The translations under genes were made by a program, and so were the position numbers. From NCBI GenBank assembly GCA_021784265.1, contig JAJXTA010000048.1, positions 1 through 9,964 on the forward strand: a DNA stretch of 9,964 bases, in the 5' to 3' direction. The DNA is from a bacterium. Lineage in GTDB: Bacteria > Verrucomicrobiota > Verrucomicrobiia > Limisphaerales > J093. Positions 1-9,534 of this stretch are shown piece after piece (position 1 is the first letter of the stretch; every line of letters starts with the position of its first letter). Below the pieces are notes generated by a model. The model worked only from the letters and a program-made list of their open reading frames with translations, was not told where the DNA came from and ran no database searches.

Positions 1-1
1 G

Positions 2-2800
<2,799 letters not shown>

Positions 2801-2816
2801 GCCCGCGGCGAGACCG

Positions 2817-2833
2817 AAATTTTTTCAAATACT
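2817..2833 (+). promoter_or_regulatory. A/T-rich UP-like element upstream of the rpsL promoter
   Basis: An AAA, six-T, C, AAAT patch stands out in GC-rich surroundings and lies directly upstream of the proposed -35 hexamer, at about -53 to -38 relative to the predicted start of transcription. This composition and placing resemble the UP elements bound by the RNA polymerase alpha C-terminal domain at strong ribosomal promoters. It resembles but does not exactly match the E. coli consensus. The T run is not preceded by a convincing stem, so I do not read it as a terminator for rpoC. Confidence 0.45.
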
Positions 2834-2835
2834 TG

Positions 2836-2863
2836 TTGCCATCCCGAAGTCAACTGGTAACAT
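2836..2863 (+). promoter_or_regulatory. Putative sigma-70-type promoter for rpsL-rpsG
   Basis: The -35 box TTGCCA (2836-2841) matches TTGACA at 5 of 6 positions. After a 16-nt spacer comes TAACAT (2858-2863), 4 of 6 against TATAAT, preceded by TGG, which gives an extended -10 (TGn) motif. Transcription would begin near 2870, leaving a leader of about 60 nt before rpsL. The region after the -10 (CCGCAC) is GC-rich, as in promoters under stringent control; that link is inference. This is the only place in the window with room for such a promoter. Confidence 0.6.
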
Positions 2864-2877
2864 CCGCACTCCGTTTT

Positions 2878-2902
2878 TGCCCTCGGGCACGGTGTCGCAC
2901 CG
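2878..2902 (+). promoter_or_regulatory. Two tandem small hairpins in the rpsL 5' leader
   Basis: Two adjacent inverted repeats lie in the predicted leader. TGCC/GGCA (2878-2881 with 2886-2889) encloses a CTCG loop, and CGGTG/CACCG (2890-2894 with 2898-2902) encloses TCG. They abut with no spacer. Neither is followed by a T run, so they are not terminators. They could be a ribosomal-protein-binding leader or simply chance pairing in GC-rich DNA. Confidence 0.3.
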
Positions 2903-2930
2903 CGCGGCGGGCGGGAACGGATAAACATTA

Positions 2931-3344
2931 ATGCCGACAATTAACCAGCTCATCCGCCGGGGACGCCGGAAACTGCGCTACAAGTCGAAGTCGCCGGCCT
3001 TGCAAGGGGCGCCGTTTCGCCGGGGCGTTTGCCTGCAGGTGATGACTCGTACGCCCAAGAAGCCCAACTCAGCCATGCGCAAGGTGGCGAAAGTGCGGCT
3101 AACTAACGGCTACGAGGTCATTGCCTACATCCCGGATGAGGGCCATAACCTCCAGGAACACTCCATCGTCCTGGTCCGCGGCGGGCGGGTGAAGGACCTG
3201 CCCGGGGTGCGGTACCATTTGGTGCGGGGGACACTGGATGCGGCGGGGGTGGAGAAGCGGCGGGTGAGTCGGTCGAAGTACGGGGTGAAGCGGCCCAAGG
3301 CGGGCAAGGCCCCGGCTGCGGCCGCCCCGGCGGCCGGGAGTTGA
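2931..3344 (+). CDS. rpsL: 30S ribosomal protein S12
   Basis: S12 lies at the interface side of the 30S subunit and helps monitor codon-anticodon pairing in the decoding centre. The protein has 137 residues. The family signatures are TPKKPNSA (42-48, with Lys43) and [13 protein letters not shown] (84-96, with Lys88 and Asp89). Lys43 and Lys88 are the wild-type, streptomycin-sensitive residues. Asp89 is the site methylthiolated by RimO in E. coli. The core aligns in register with the 124-residue E. coli protein, so the start at 2931 is secure, although only a weak GGA stands 9 nt upstream. A 13-residue Ala/Pro-rich tail ([12 protein letters not shown]) extends beyond the usual end. It is probably the first gene of the transcript from the promoter at 2836-2863, and rpsG follows after 4 nt. 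Confidence 0.99.
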   Translation: MPTINQLIRRGRRKLRYKSKSPALQGAPFRRGVCLQVMTRTPKKPNSAMRKVAKVRLTNGYEVIAYIPDEGHNLQEHSIVLVRGGRVKDLPGVRYHLVRGTLDAAGVEKRRVSRSKYGVKRPKAGKAPAAAAPAAGS

Positions 3345-3348
3345 GTTT

Positions 3349-3822
3349 ATGTCGCGACGTCGTCAAGCCATCAAGCGGCCGTTGACCACGGACCCGAAGT
3401 ACCACTCGACTTTGGTCTCGCGGCTGGTGAACATCGTCATGCGCTGGGGGGAGAAGAGCGTGGCCCAGCGGATCGTCTATGGAGCCTTCGAGCAGCTCAC
3501 GGCCAAGAACCCGGCCGCGAACCCGCTGGAGATCCTCCAACGGGCGGTGGACAACGCCAAGCCGCGGCTGGAGGTCAAGCCGCGGCGGGTGGGGGGCGCC
3601 ACCTACCAGGTCCCGCTAGAAGTGCCGGGCGATCGCCAGGTCTCGTTGGCGATGCGCTGGCTGGTGGATTTTGCCGACGCGCGCAAGGGTGTGCCCATGC
3701 GCGAGGCGTTGGCGGCGGAGATCCTCGATGCCTATCAAGGCCAGGGCAATGCCATCCGCAAACGGGATGACGTGCATAAGATGGCCCAAGCCAATAAAGC
3801 CTTCGCCCATTTTCGCTGGTAG
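3349..3822 (+). CDS. rpsG: 30S ribosomal protein S7
   Basis: S7 is a primary 16S rRNA binder that nucleates assembly of the 30S head and lines the E-site/mRNA exit region. The 157 residues match the common short form of the family. The sequence starts MSRRRQAIKRPLTTDPKYHS, has the KPRRVGGATYQVPLEV block in the middle (around residues 76-91) and ends in the typical AFAHFRW. The start is supported by GGGAG (3336-3340) 8 nt upstream. It lies 4 nt after rpsL. In E. coli the rpsL-rpsG spacer is long and binds S7 to repress the operon; here that spacer is too short to fold in that way. A terminator follows 18 nt after the stop codon. Confidence 0.99.
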   Translation: MSRRRQAIKRPLTTDPKYHSTLVSRLVNIVMRWGEKSVAQRIVYGAFEQLTAKNPAANPLEILQRAVDNAKPRLEVKPRRVGGATYQVPLEVPGDRQVSLAMRWLVDFADARKGVPMREALAAEILDAYQGQGNAIRKRDDVHKMAQANKAFAHFRW

Positions 3823-3840
3823 CAACTTAACCGAGTAGGT

Positions 3841-3875
3841 CGCCCCGAGGGCCCTGGCAGTTTCGGGGCGTTTTT
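3841..3875 (+). terminator. Intrinsic terminator after rpsG
   Basis: A perfect 8-bp stem, CGCCCCGA (3841-3848) with TCGGGGCG (3863-3870), encloses a 14-nt loop and is followed at once by five T (3871-3875), then ATT. GC-rich stem plus T tract is the standard Rho-independent form on the + strand. No T tract lies on the other side, so it acts in one direction. It should end or attenuate transcripts from rpoC/rpsL/rpsG before fusA. Confidence 0.85.
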
Positions 3876-3893
3876 ATTCTCTGATGATCAGAT

Positions 3894-3898
3894 GGAAG
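3894..3898 (+). promoter_or_regulatory. Shine-Dalgarno sequence that decides the fusA start
   Basis: GGAAG lies 5 nt before the ATG at 3904. The ATG at 3892 overlaps this site and has no such motif in front of it. The ATG at 3910 would sit 11 nt away. The motif therefore favours 3904 as the fusA start. Several other genes in the window lack such a motif, so the argument is supportive rather than final. Confidence 0.5.
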
Positions 3899-3903
3899 CT
3901 GTG

Positions 3904-6069
3904 ATGGACATGAAGCAGACCGTGAACGCGCCCCAGCGGCGCTTCACGATGGAGCATACGCGCAATATCGGGATCGCCGCGCACATCGACGCCGGTAAAA
4001 CGACGACCACCGAGCGCATCCTCTTTTATACCGGCCTGATCCACCGCATGGGGGATGTGGACGACGGCAACACCGTCACCGACTGGATGGAACAAGAGCG
4101 GGAGCGAGGGATTACGATCACCTCCGCCGCCACGACCTGTTACTGGACCCAGAAGGAAGAGGGGTTGACCAAGCTGTTCGCGGGCATCCCGCACCGGGTT
4201 AACATCATCGACACCCCGGGCCACGTCGATTTCACGGCCGAAGTGGAGCGCTCAATGCGGGTCCTGGACGGAGCGGTGGCGGTCTTTTGCGGCGTGGCGG
4301 GCGTCCAGCCCCAGTCCGAGACCGTCTGGCGCCAAGCCACCAAATACAAAGTTCCCCGCATCGCCTTTGTCAACAAGATGGACCGGGTGGGGGCGAATTT
4401 CGAACAAGCGGTGGCGGAAATGCGCAAGAAGCTCGGCGCTTATGCCTACCCGGTCGCCATTCCGGTCGGGCGGGAAGATCAGCTTCGCGGCATCATCGAC
4501 GTCATCAATCAACGCGCGATCCTTTACGACGAACAGGACGAAGCCGGGATGCGCTACACCATCAGCGAGATCCCCGAGGAATACCGCGACGCGGCGGCGA
4601 TGGCGCTGACCGAGTTGACCGACGCCGTCTCGAATAAGGACGATGAGATTGCCGAGTTGGTCATCGAGGACAAGCCGGTAACGGCGGAACAGCTCAAGGC
4701 CGCCATTCGCCGGTTGACTATCCGGTTGGAGTTTGTCCCGGTCCTTTGCGGGTCCGCGTTCAAGAAGCGGGCGGTGCAAATGCTGGTCGATGCGGTGGTC
4801 GATTATCTGCCTTCGCCGCTGGACATCCCCCCTGCCGTCGGGCAGGACCCGGCGCAAGCGGACAAGCCCATCGAAGTGCGGGCGAACGACCAGGCCAATT
4901 TCTGTTCCCTGGCGTTCAAGCTTTGGAGCGACCCGTTTGTGGGCAAGTTGGTCTTCTTCCGCGTCTATAGCGGCCAACTCAAGAAGGGGGACGTGATTTA
5001 CAATCCCCGCACGCGCCGCCGGGATCGGGTGAGCCGGGTCATGATGATGCAGGCGGACAAGCGGATCGAAGTCGAGACGGTCTATTCCGGCGACATCGCC
5101 GCCTTGGTGGGCTTGCGCAACATCACCACCGGCGACACCCTGTGCGAAGAGGATGCCCCGGTGCTATTGGAACCGCCGACCTTCCCCGAGCCGGTCTTGT
5201 CGATGGCGGTGGAGCCCAAGACCAAGGCGGATCGCGAGCGCCTCAGCGAAGGGTTGCAGCGTCTGGCGGAAGAAGACCCGACCTTCCGCATGTTCACCGA
5301 CGAGGAGACCGGGCAATTGATCATTGCCGGGATGGGCGAACTGCATCTGGAGATCATCCGGGATCGGCTCTTCCGCGAATACAAGGTTGAAGCCAGCGCT
5401 GGCGCCCCGCAGATCGCCTACCGCGAAACGGTGACGAAGAACGCCGAAGGGGAAGGTAAGTTCATTCGGCAGTCCGGCGGGCGCGGGCAGTACGGGCATG
5501 TGCTGGTCACCTTGGCCCCGAACGAGCGGGGTAAAGGCGTGGAAATCGACAACCAAATCGTCGGGGGGGTCATTCCTAAGGAATATATCCCGGCCGCGAT
5601 TGACGGAGTTGAAGAAGCGGTGGCGGGCGGGGTGTTGGCGGGCTACCCGATGGTGGACTTGAAGGTGGCCATTGTGGATGGGAGTTACCACGAGGTGGAC
5701 TCAAGCGAGCTGGCCTTCAAGATGGCGGGTATTTTTGCCCTCAAGGAGGCGGTACGCAAGGCGGCCCCGATCTTGTTGGAGCCCATCATGAAGGTCGAAT
5801 GCACCACCCCGGAGGAGTATCAGGGCGATTTGCTCGGGGACCTGAACCGACGGCGTGGTAAGATCGTGAGCATCGAGGTCAAGAACAACGCCACCAGCCT
5901 GCACGCGCATGTGCCGCTGGCCGAGATGTTCGGTTACGCCACCGCCATCCGTTCCCTTTCCAAGGGCCGGGCCGCCTACTCGATGGAACCGTTCAGCTTC
6001 GAGCCGGTGCCCAACAACATCGTGACCGCGATCTTGGACGCGGCCAAACCCAAACCGGCTCGCACTTAA
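3904..6069 (+). CDS. fusA: Translation elongation factor G
   Basis: EF-G is the cytoplasmic GTPase that moves tRNA and mRNA through the ribosome and, with RRF, helps recycle it. From 3904 it has 721 residues, close to the family's usual 690-710 plus a short N-terminal extension before [15 protein letters not shown]. GTPase motifs in order: G1 AHIDAGKT (26-33), G2 RGITIT (about 69-74), G3 DTPGH (103-107), G4 NKMD (157-160) and G5 GSA (283-285). Domains II-V follow, with the domain IV block [12 protein letters not shown] and C-terminal [19 protein letters not shown]. The start at 3904 is chosen for its GGAAG at 3894-3898; in-frame ATGs at 3892, 3910 and 3949 are alternatives. A terminator lies just upstream, and no promoter is obvious between it and the start. 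rpsJ follows after 22 nt, with no tuf. Many bacteria have a second EF-G paralogue; the linkage here suggests this is the main one. Confidence 0.98.
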   Translation: MDMKQTVNAPQRRFTMEHTRNIGIAAHIDAGKTTTTERILFYTGLIHRMGDVDDGNTVTDWMEQERERGITITSAATTCYWTQKEEGLTKLFAGIPHRVNIIDTPGHVDFTAEVERSMRVLDGAVAVFCGVAGVQPQSETVWRQATKYKVPRIAFVNKMDRVGANFEQAVAEMRKKLGAYAYPVAIPVGREDQLRGIIDVINQRAILYDEQDEAGMRYTISEIPEEYRDAAAMALTELTDAVSNKDDEIAELVIEDKPVTAEQLKAAIRRLTIRLEFVPVLCGSAFKKRAVQMLVDAVVDYLPSPLDIPPAVGQDPAQADKPIEVRANDQANFCSLAFKLWSDPFVGKLVFFRVYSGQLKKGDVIYNPRTRRRDRVSRVMMMQADKRIEVETVYSGDIAALVGLRNITTGDTLCEEDAPVLLEPPTFPEPVLSMAVEPKTKADRERLSEGLQRLAEEDPTFRMFTDEETGQLIIAGMGELHLEIIRDRLFREYKVEASAGAPQIAYRETVTKNAEGEGKFIRQSGGRGQYGHVLVTLAPNERGKGVEIDNQIVGGVIPKEYIPAAIDGVEEAVAGGVLAGYPMVDLKVAIVDGSYHEVDSSELAFKMAGIFALKEAVRKAAPILLEPIMKVECTTPEEYQGDLLGDLNRRRGKIVSIEVKNNATSLHAHVPLAEMFGYATAIRSLSKGRAAYSMEPFSFEPVPNNIVTAILDAAKPKPART

Positions 6070-6091
6070 CCCCTGACGCCTCGCTCTCTGT

Positions 6092-6400
6092 ATGGCAGGA
6101 CAACGCATTCGCATTCGGCTCAAGGCCTACGACCACCGTGTCATCGACCAATCGGTGCGCGACATCGTCGAGACCGTCAAACGGACGGGGGCGATGGTCG
6201 CCGGGCCGATTCCCCTGCCGACTCGGACGGAGCGCTTCACCGTGCACCGCTCCCCTCACGCGGACAAGAAGTCGATGGAGACGTTCGAACAACGGACGCA
6301 TAAGCGGTTGTTGGACATCCTGGATCCAACCGCCAAAACGGTAGATGAGCTGAAGAAGCTCAACCTGCCGGCGGGGGTGGACATCACCATCAAGATTTGA
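6092..6400 (+). CDS. rpsJ: 30S ribosomal protein S10
   Basis: S10 is a late-binding protein of the 30S head; in many bacteria it also acts as NusE, joining NusB in antitermination complexes. The 102 residues match the family length. The N-terminus [19 protein letters not shown], the central [19 protein letters not shown] (around residues 38-56) and the end VDITIKI are all characteristic. The start at 6092 is fixed by this alignment, but the upstream sequence is pyrimidine-rich and shows no Shine-Dalgarno motif. It opens the S10-type gene run, yet only 22 nt separate it from fusA. A promoter or long regulatory leader like the E. coli S10 leader therefore does not fit here, and it is probably transcribed together with fusA. 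rplC follows after 3 nt. Confidence 0.99.
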   Translation: MAGQRIRIRLKAYDHRVIDQSVRDIVETVKRTGAMVAGPIPLPTRTERFTVHRSPHADKKSMETFEQRTHKRLLDILDPTAKTVDELKKLNLPAGVDITIKI

Positions 6401-6403
6401 GTT

Positions 6404-7129
6404 ATGTTAGGCTTGCTTGGCAAGAAACTGGGACAGACGCGCGTCTATGACGGGGCGGGCTGTTTGGTCTGCGTGACGGTGGTTCAGGCCGGGCCGAACC
6501 GGGTCGTGCAGTGCAAGACCACGGCGACCGACGGCTACAACGCGGTGCAACTGGGGTTTGATGACCAGAAGCCGCAACGGCTCACCAAGCCGCAGGTGGG
6601 CCATCTGACCCGCCACCAGGCGGCCCCCGTCAAACGGTTATGCGAGTTTCGGGATTTCTCGGCGTCGGTGAAGCCGGGCGATGTCGTGGGGCCGAGCTTG
6701 TTTCGGGTGGGCGACTTCGTCGATGCCATCGGGGTGACCAAGGGGCGCGGGTTCGAGGGGGTGGTGAAGCGCCACCACTTCCGCGGTGGTGACATCACCC
6801 ACGGAGCCAAGGGCTGGCACCGGCGCTCGGGCGCCATCGGCCAGCGCCTGTTTCCTGGCACCGTTATGCGCGGTATGCGTATGCCCGGCCACATGGGCCA
6901 AGTGCGCCGCACGGTGCAGAACCTCGAGGTCTTGGAGGTGCGGCCCGCGGAGAACGTGCTGTTGATCAAAGGGGCGATCCCGGGGGCCAGCGGCGACTAC
7001 GTGATTATCCGGGAAGCCAAGAAGTATCCGCGGGCGGCCGTGGAAGCGGCCCAGCAAGCGGCGGCGGAGGTGAAAGCCAAAGCCGCAGCCAAGCCCGCCG
7101 CCAAGAGCGCCGCCAAGCCGGCCAAATAA
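6404..7129 (+). CDS. rplC: 50S ribosomal protein L3 with Ala/Lys-rich tail
   Basis: L3 is an early 23S rRNA binder whose extension reaches towards the peptidyl-transferase centre. It has 241 residues against about 209 in E. coli. The start [15 protein letters not shown] and the central block [22 protein letters not shown] (from about residue 116) followed by GAIGQ and RMPGHMG are typical. The position that is a PrmB-methylated Gln in E. coli (in MAGQMG, from memory) is His here, as in many other phyla. The core ends near EAKKYPRA, and residues from about 206 onward form a low-complexity tail of Ala, Lys and Glu with KPAAK-type repeats. No Shine-Dalgarno motif is seen; the 3-nt gap from rpsJ suggests translational coupling. 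rplD follows after 12 nt. Confidence 0.98.
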   Translation: MLGLLGKKLGQTRVYDGAGCLVCVTVVQAGPNRVVQCKTTATDGYNAVQLGFDDQKPQRLTKPQVGHLTRHQAAPVKRLCEFRDFSASVKPGDVVGPSLFRVGDFVDAIGVTKGRGFEGVVKRHHFRGGDITHGAKGWHRRSGAIGQRLFPGTVMRGMRMPGHMGQVRRTVQNLEVLEVRPAENVLLIKGAIPGASGDYVIIREAKKYPRAAVEAAQQAAAEVKAKAAAKPAAKSAAKPAK

Positions 7130-7141
7130 GGACCGCCCACC

Positions 7142-7762
7142 ATGAAACTCGCGGTAAAAGATTTGCAGGGGAACAACGCCGGGGAGCTGGAGCTCACCAT
7201 GCCCCTGATTGAAAACCGAAAGGGAACCCAGGCGGTCCACGATGTCGTGGTCGCCTACCGGGCTAACCAGCGGCGGGGAACGGCTTGCACCAAGACCATG
7301 GGCGAAGTGGCCGGAACCGGCAAGAAGCCCTGGCGCCAGAAGGGCACCGGTCGCGCCCGCGCCGGTTCGTTCCAGTCGCCGCTGTGGCGTGGGGGCGGGG
7401 TGGTGTTCGGCCCGAAGCCGCGCGATTTCGGGCTGCGGGTGTCGCGGGCGACCAAGACCTTGGCTCTGCGTAAAGCCCTGAGCGAGCGCCTGCGGGCCGG
7501 GGACGTGCTGGTGGTAGAGGAGCTCAAACTGCCGTCGCCCAAGACCCGGGAGTTCGCCGCCATCCTGGCCGCCCTCCAACTTCACGGCAGCACCTTGGTG
7601 GTGCATGCCGGGCTGGATCAAAACCTGCGGCTGGCTTCGCGCAACGTGGCTGGGGTCGAGTTGGTGGGGAGTGAATCGCTCAACACCTACCAGGTATTGC
7701 GGTATGATAAACTGCTCTTCACCCGCGCGGCCCTGGCGCAGGTCGAAGCCCGCGTAAAGTGA
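7142..7762 (+). CDS. rplD: 50S ribosomal protein L4
   Basis: L4 binds 23S rRNA early in 50S assembly, and its long loop lines the exit tunnel near the constriction opposite L22. The 206 residues fit the family. The loop signature WRQKGTGRARAGSFQSPLWRGGG (around residues 64-86) is clear, followed by GPKPRDF and the globular domain. A good Shine-Dalgarno sequence, AAGGA (7128-7132), lies 9 nt before the ATG and overlaps the rplC stop codon, which supports the start and coupling to rplC. In E. coli L4 also represses the S10 operon through the rpsJ leader. No equivalent leader fits upstream of rpsJ here, so such control is not supported for this locus. rplW begins 1 nt after the stop codon. Confidence 0.99.
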   Translation: MKLAVKDLQGNNAGELELTMPLIENRKGTQAVHDVVVAYRANQRRGTACTKTMGEVAGTGKKPWRQKGTGRARAGSFQSPLWRGGGVVFGPKPRDFGLRVSRATKTLALRKALSERLRAGDVLVVEELKLPSPKTREFAAILAALQLHGSTLVVHAGLDQNLRLASRNVAGVELVGSESLNTYQVLRYDKLLFTRAALAQVEARVK

Positions 7763-7763
7763 T

Positions 7764-8045
7764 ATGACCCCTTTCGACATCATCAAGACGGCCCGCCTCA
7801 CCGAAAAGGGTACGGTGCAGAGCGCAGAGCGGAACCAGTACACCGTGGTGGCGGATCGACGGGCCAACAAGACCCAAATCCGCCAAGCGGTTCAGGAACT
7901 CTTCAAGGTCAAAGTGATCGCGGTGCATACGATGAATGTGCGCGGCAAACTACGGCGGCAGCGCACGGCTCATGCCGGCAAAGCCTCGGATTGGAAGAAG
8001 GCCCTGGTGACGCTCAAAGCCGGGGACAAGATTGTGTTGACCTAA
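7764..8045 (+). CDS. rplW: 50S ribosomal protein L23
   Basis: L23 sits at the mouth of the exit tunnel, where it docks trigger factor and the signal recognition particle. The 93 residues are of normal length. Family features are the N-terminal DIIKTARLTEKGT, the RANKTQIRQAVQELFKVKV helix-strand (around residues 32-50), a basic loop GKLRRQRTAHAGKASDWKKA, and the C-terminal strand ALVTLKAGDKI. The ATG lies 1 nt after the rplD stop codon, with no Shine-Dalgarno motif, so reinitiation or coupling with rplD is likely. rplB follows after 13 nt. Confidence 0.98.
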   Translation: MTPFDIIKTARLTEKGTVQSAERNQYTVVADRRANKTQIRQAVQELFKVKVIAVHTMNVRGKLRRQRTAHAGKASDWKKALVTLKAGDKIVLT

Positions 8046-8058
8046 CCCGGGAGCGGCT

Positions 8059-8904
8059 ATGCCTGTTAAATCCTTTCGTCCCCTCACCCCTTCGACCCGC
8101 TATATCACGATCGCGAGCTTCGAGGAGATCACCAAGCATCGCCCGGAAAAGCGCTTGGTCTCGATCCGCAAGAAAACCGGGGGCCGCAACTGTTACGGCC
8201 GGGTGACCAGCCGTGGGATTGGGGGCGGTCACAAGCAGAAGCTGCGGTTGGTGGATTTTAAGCGCGAGCGGCATGGGATCGAGGCGGTGGTCAAAGCCAT
8301 CGAATACGATCCGCGGCGGAGCGCCCGGCTGGCCTTGATCGAGTACAAGGACGGCGAGAAGCGCTATATCCTGGCGCCGGCCGGACTGAAAGTCGGCGGC
8401 AAGGTGATGAGCGGTCCCACCGCCCCGCCCGAGGTGGGGAACAGCCTGCCCTTGAAGGTGGTGCCCATCGGGCTGCCCCTGCACAACCTCGAACTGACCC
8501 GGGGGCGGGGGGCGCAACTGGTCCGCACGGCCGGGGGGGGGGCCACCCTGATGTCGCGCGACGGCGGCTATGCCCTGATTCGGCTCCCCTCCGGGGAGAT
8601 CCGCAAGATCAGCGACGAGTGTTATGCCACCATCGGGCAGGTGGGCAATGCCGAGCATGAGAACGTGATCTTGGGCAAGGCCGGGCGCGCTCGCCATCGG
8701 GGCATCCGCCCGTTGAGTCGTGGCGTGGCCAAGAATCCGGTGGACCATCCGATGGGCGGGGGCGCCGGCAAGACCTCCGGGGGTGGGCATCCGGTCACTC
8801 CGTGGGGTGTGATCACCAAGGGGTACAAGACGCGCTCGCGGCGGAAGTATTCCAATCGCTTCATCGTCCTGCGCCGCAACGGGCGGCCGATGAAACTCAG
8901 CTAG
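8059..8904 (+). CDS. rplB: 50S ribosomal protein L2
   Basis: L2 is one of the most conserved 50S proteins, needed for subunit association and the structure of the peptidyl-transferase centre. The 281 residues are close to the usual 272-280. Features in order: N-terminal FRPLTPSTRYITI, KKTGGRNCYGRVTSRGIGGGHK (around residues 38-60), KVVPIGLPLHNLEL, the NAEHENVILGKAGRARHRG block, and NPVDHPMGGG with the conserved His at residue 230, matching E. coli His229 when Met is not counted. The end RRKYSNRFIVLRR is typical. GGGAG (8049-8053) stands 5 nt before the start. A run of ten G (8533-8542) encodes the start of a Gly159-Gly161 stretch and keeps the frame intact. rpsS follows after 7 nt. Confidence 0.99.
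   Translation: MPVKSFRPLTPSTRYITIASFEEITKHRPEKRLVSIRKKTGGRNCYGRVTSRGIGGGHKQKLRLVDFKRERHGIEAVVKAIEYDPRRSARLALIEYKDGEKRYILAPAGLKVGGKVMSGPTAPPEVGNSLPLKVVPIGLPLHNLELTRGRGAQLVRTAGGGATLMSRDGGYALIRLPSGEIRKISDECYATIGQVGNAEHENVILGKAGRARHRGIRPLSRGVAKNPVDHPMGGGAGKTSGGGHPVTPWGVITKGYKTRSRRKYSNRFIVLRRNGRPMKLS
8533..8542 (+). repeat. Ten-G homopolymer inside rplB
   Basis: Ten consecutive G bases cover three GGG glycine codons and the first base of the next GCC. The frame is preserved as given. Such runs are prone to polymerase slippage and to sequencing length errors. It is the longest homopolymer I noticed in the window. Confidence 0.9.
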
Positions 8905-8911
8905 CTGACCT

Positions 8912-9193
8912 ATGGGACGCTCGATCAAGAAGGGTCCGTTTGTGGACCAACACCTGCTGGAGAAAATCCTCAAGGCCAAGGATGCCAAGTCTAAGGTCCC
9001 GATCAAGACGTGGTCGCGCCGGTCGATGATCACCCCCGATTTCGTGGGCTTGACCTTTAACGTGCATAACGGCAAGATCTTCAACCCGGTCTTCGTCACC
9101 GAGAACATGGTGGGCCACCGGCTGGGCGAGTTTTCGCTGACCCGCACCTTCAAGAAGCACGGGGCCCACACGGCGAAGGCGGAAGCCAAGTAG
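8912..9193 (+). CDS. rpsS: 30S ribosomal protein S19
   Basis: S19 binds 16S rRNA in the 30S head with S13 and contacts the A-site region and intersubunit bridges. The 93 residues match the family. It begins [19 protein letters not shown], has the [21 protein letters not shown] block (around residues 31-51) and [30 protein letters not shown]. The C-terminal end is basic and Ala-rich ([13 protein letters not shown]). The ATG is 7 nt after the rplB stop codon, and I see no Shine-Dalgarno motif before it, so coupling to rplB translation is likely. rplV follows after 4 nt. Confidence 0.99.
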   Translation: MGRSIKKGPFVDQHLLEKILKAKDAKSKVPIKTWSRRSMITPDFVGLTFNVHNGKIFNPVFVTENMVGHRLGEFSLTRTFKKHGAHTAKAEAK

Positions 9194-9197
9194 CGCT

Positions 9198-9530
9198 ATG
9201 GAAGTTCAAGCCATCACCCGTAACGTCCGCATGTCGCCGCAGAAGATGCGCGAGGTGGTGCGGCAGATTCAGGGGTTGCCGGTGGAACAAGCGGTGGCGG
9301 TGCTGAAGGTGGTGCCGCGGAAGTCCGCCCGGGTCGTGGTCAAGACGCTGCAGAGCGCCTTGGCCAACGCGGAGAACAACAAGCAGCTCAAGGCCGCCGA
9401 CCTCCGCGTCAAAGAGGCGGTGACCGGGCGGGCGTTGATCCTGCGGCGTTTTACCCCCAAAGCGCGCGGTTCGGCCGGGCCCGTGCTCAAGCGGAACTGC
9501 CACGTCAGAATTGTGCTCTCGGACGAGTAA
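9198..9530 (+). CDS. rplV: 50S ribosomal protein L22
   Basis: L22 lines the exit tunnel opposite L4; its beta-hairpin is where macrolide-resistance changes arise in other bacteria. The 110 residues are standard. The start VQAITRNVRMSPQKMREVV, the middle KSARVVVKTLQSALANAENN (around residues 48-67) and the hairpin with GRALILRRFTPKARGSA then ending HVRIVLSDE all fit. No deletion in the hairpin is evident. It starts 4 nt after rpsS; the nearest purine motif, GGAAG at 9181-9185, is 12 nt away, too far to be an ideal ribosome binding site. rpsC follows after 4 nt. Confidence 0.99.
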   Translation: MEVQAITRNVRMSPQKMREVVRQIQGLPVEQAVAVLKVVPRKSARVVVKTLQSALANAENNKQLKAADLRVKEAVTGRALILRRFTPKARGSAGPVLKRNCHVRIVLSDE

Positions 9531-9534
9531 ACGT

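Noticed and set aside
3892..3903. fusA start at the ATG at 3892
   Set aside because: It would add only MEAV, lacks an upstream Shine-Dalgarno motif, and would place the GGAAG motif inside the gene. The ATG at 3904 is better supported, though 3892 cannot be excluded.
6638..7870. A 410-codon open frame on the minus strand opposite rplC-rplD-rplW
   Set aside because: It overlaps three certain ribosomal genes entirely. Its predicted protein is rich in His, Arg, Gly and Pro without any recognisable motif, as expected for a shadow frame in GC-rich coding DNA.
8014..9189. A 391-codon open frame on the minus strand opposite rplB-rpsS
   Set aside because: Same reason: it lies wholly antisense to secure genes, has no promoter or ribosome binding site that I can see, and has shadow-like composition.
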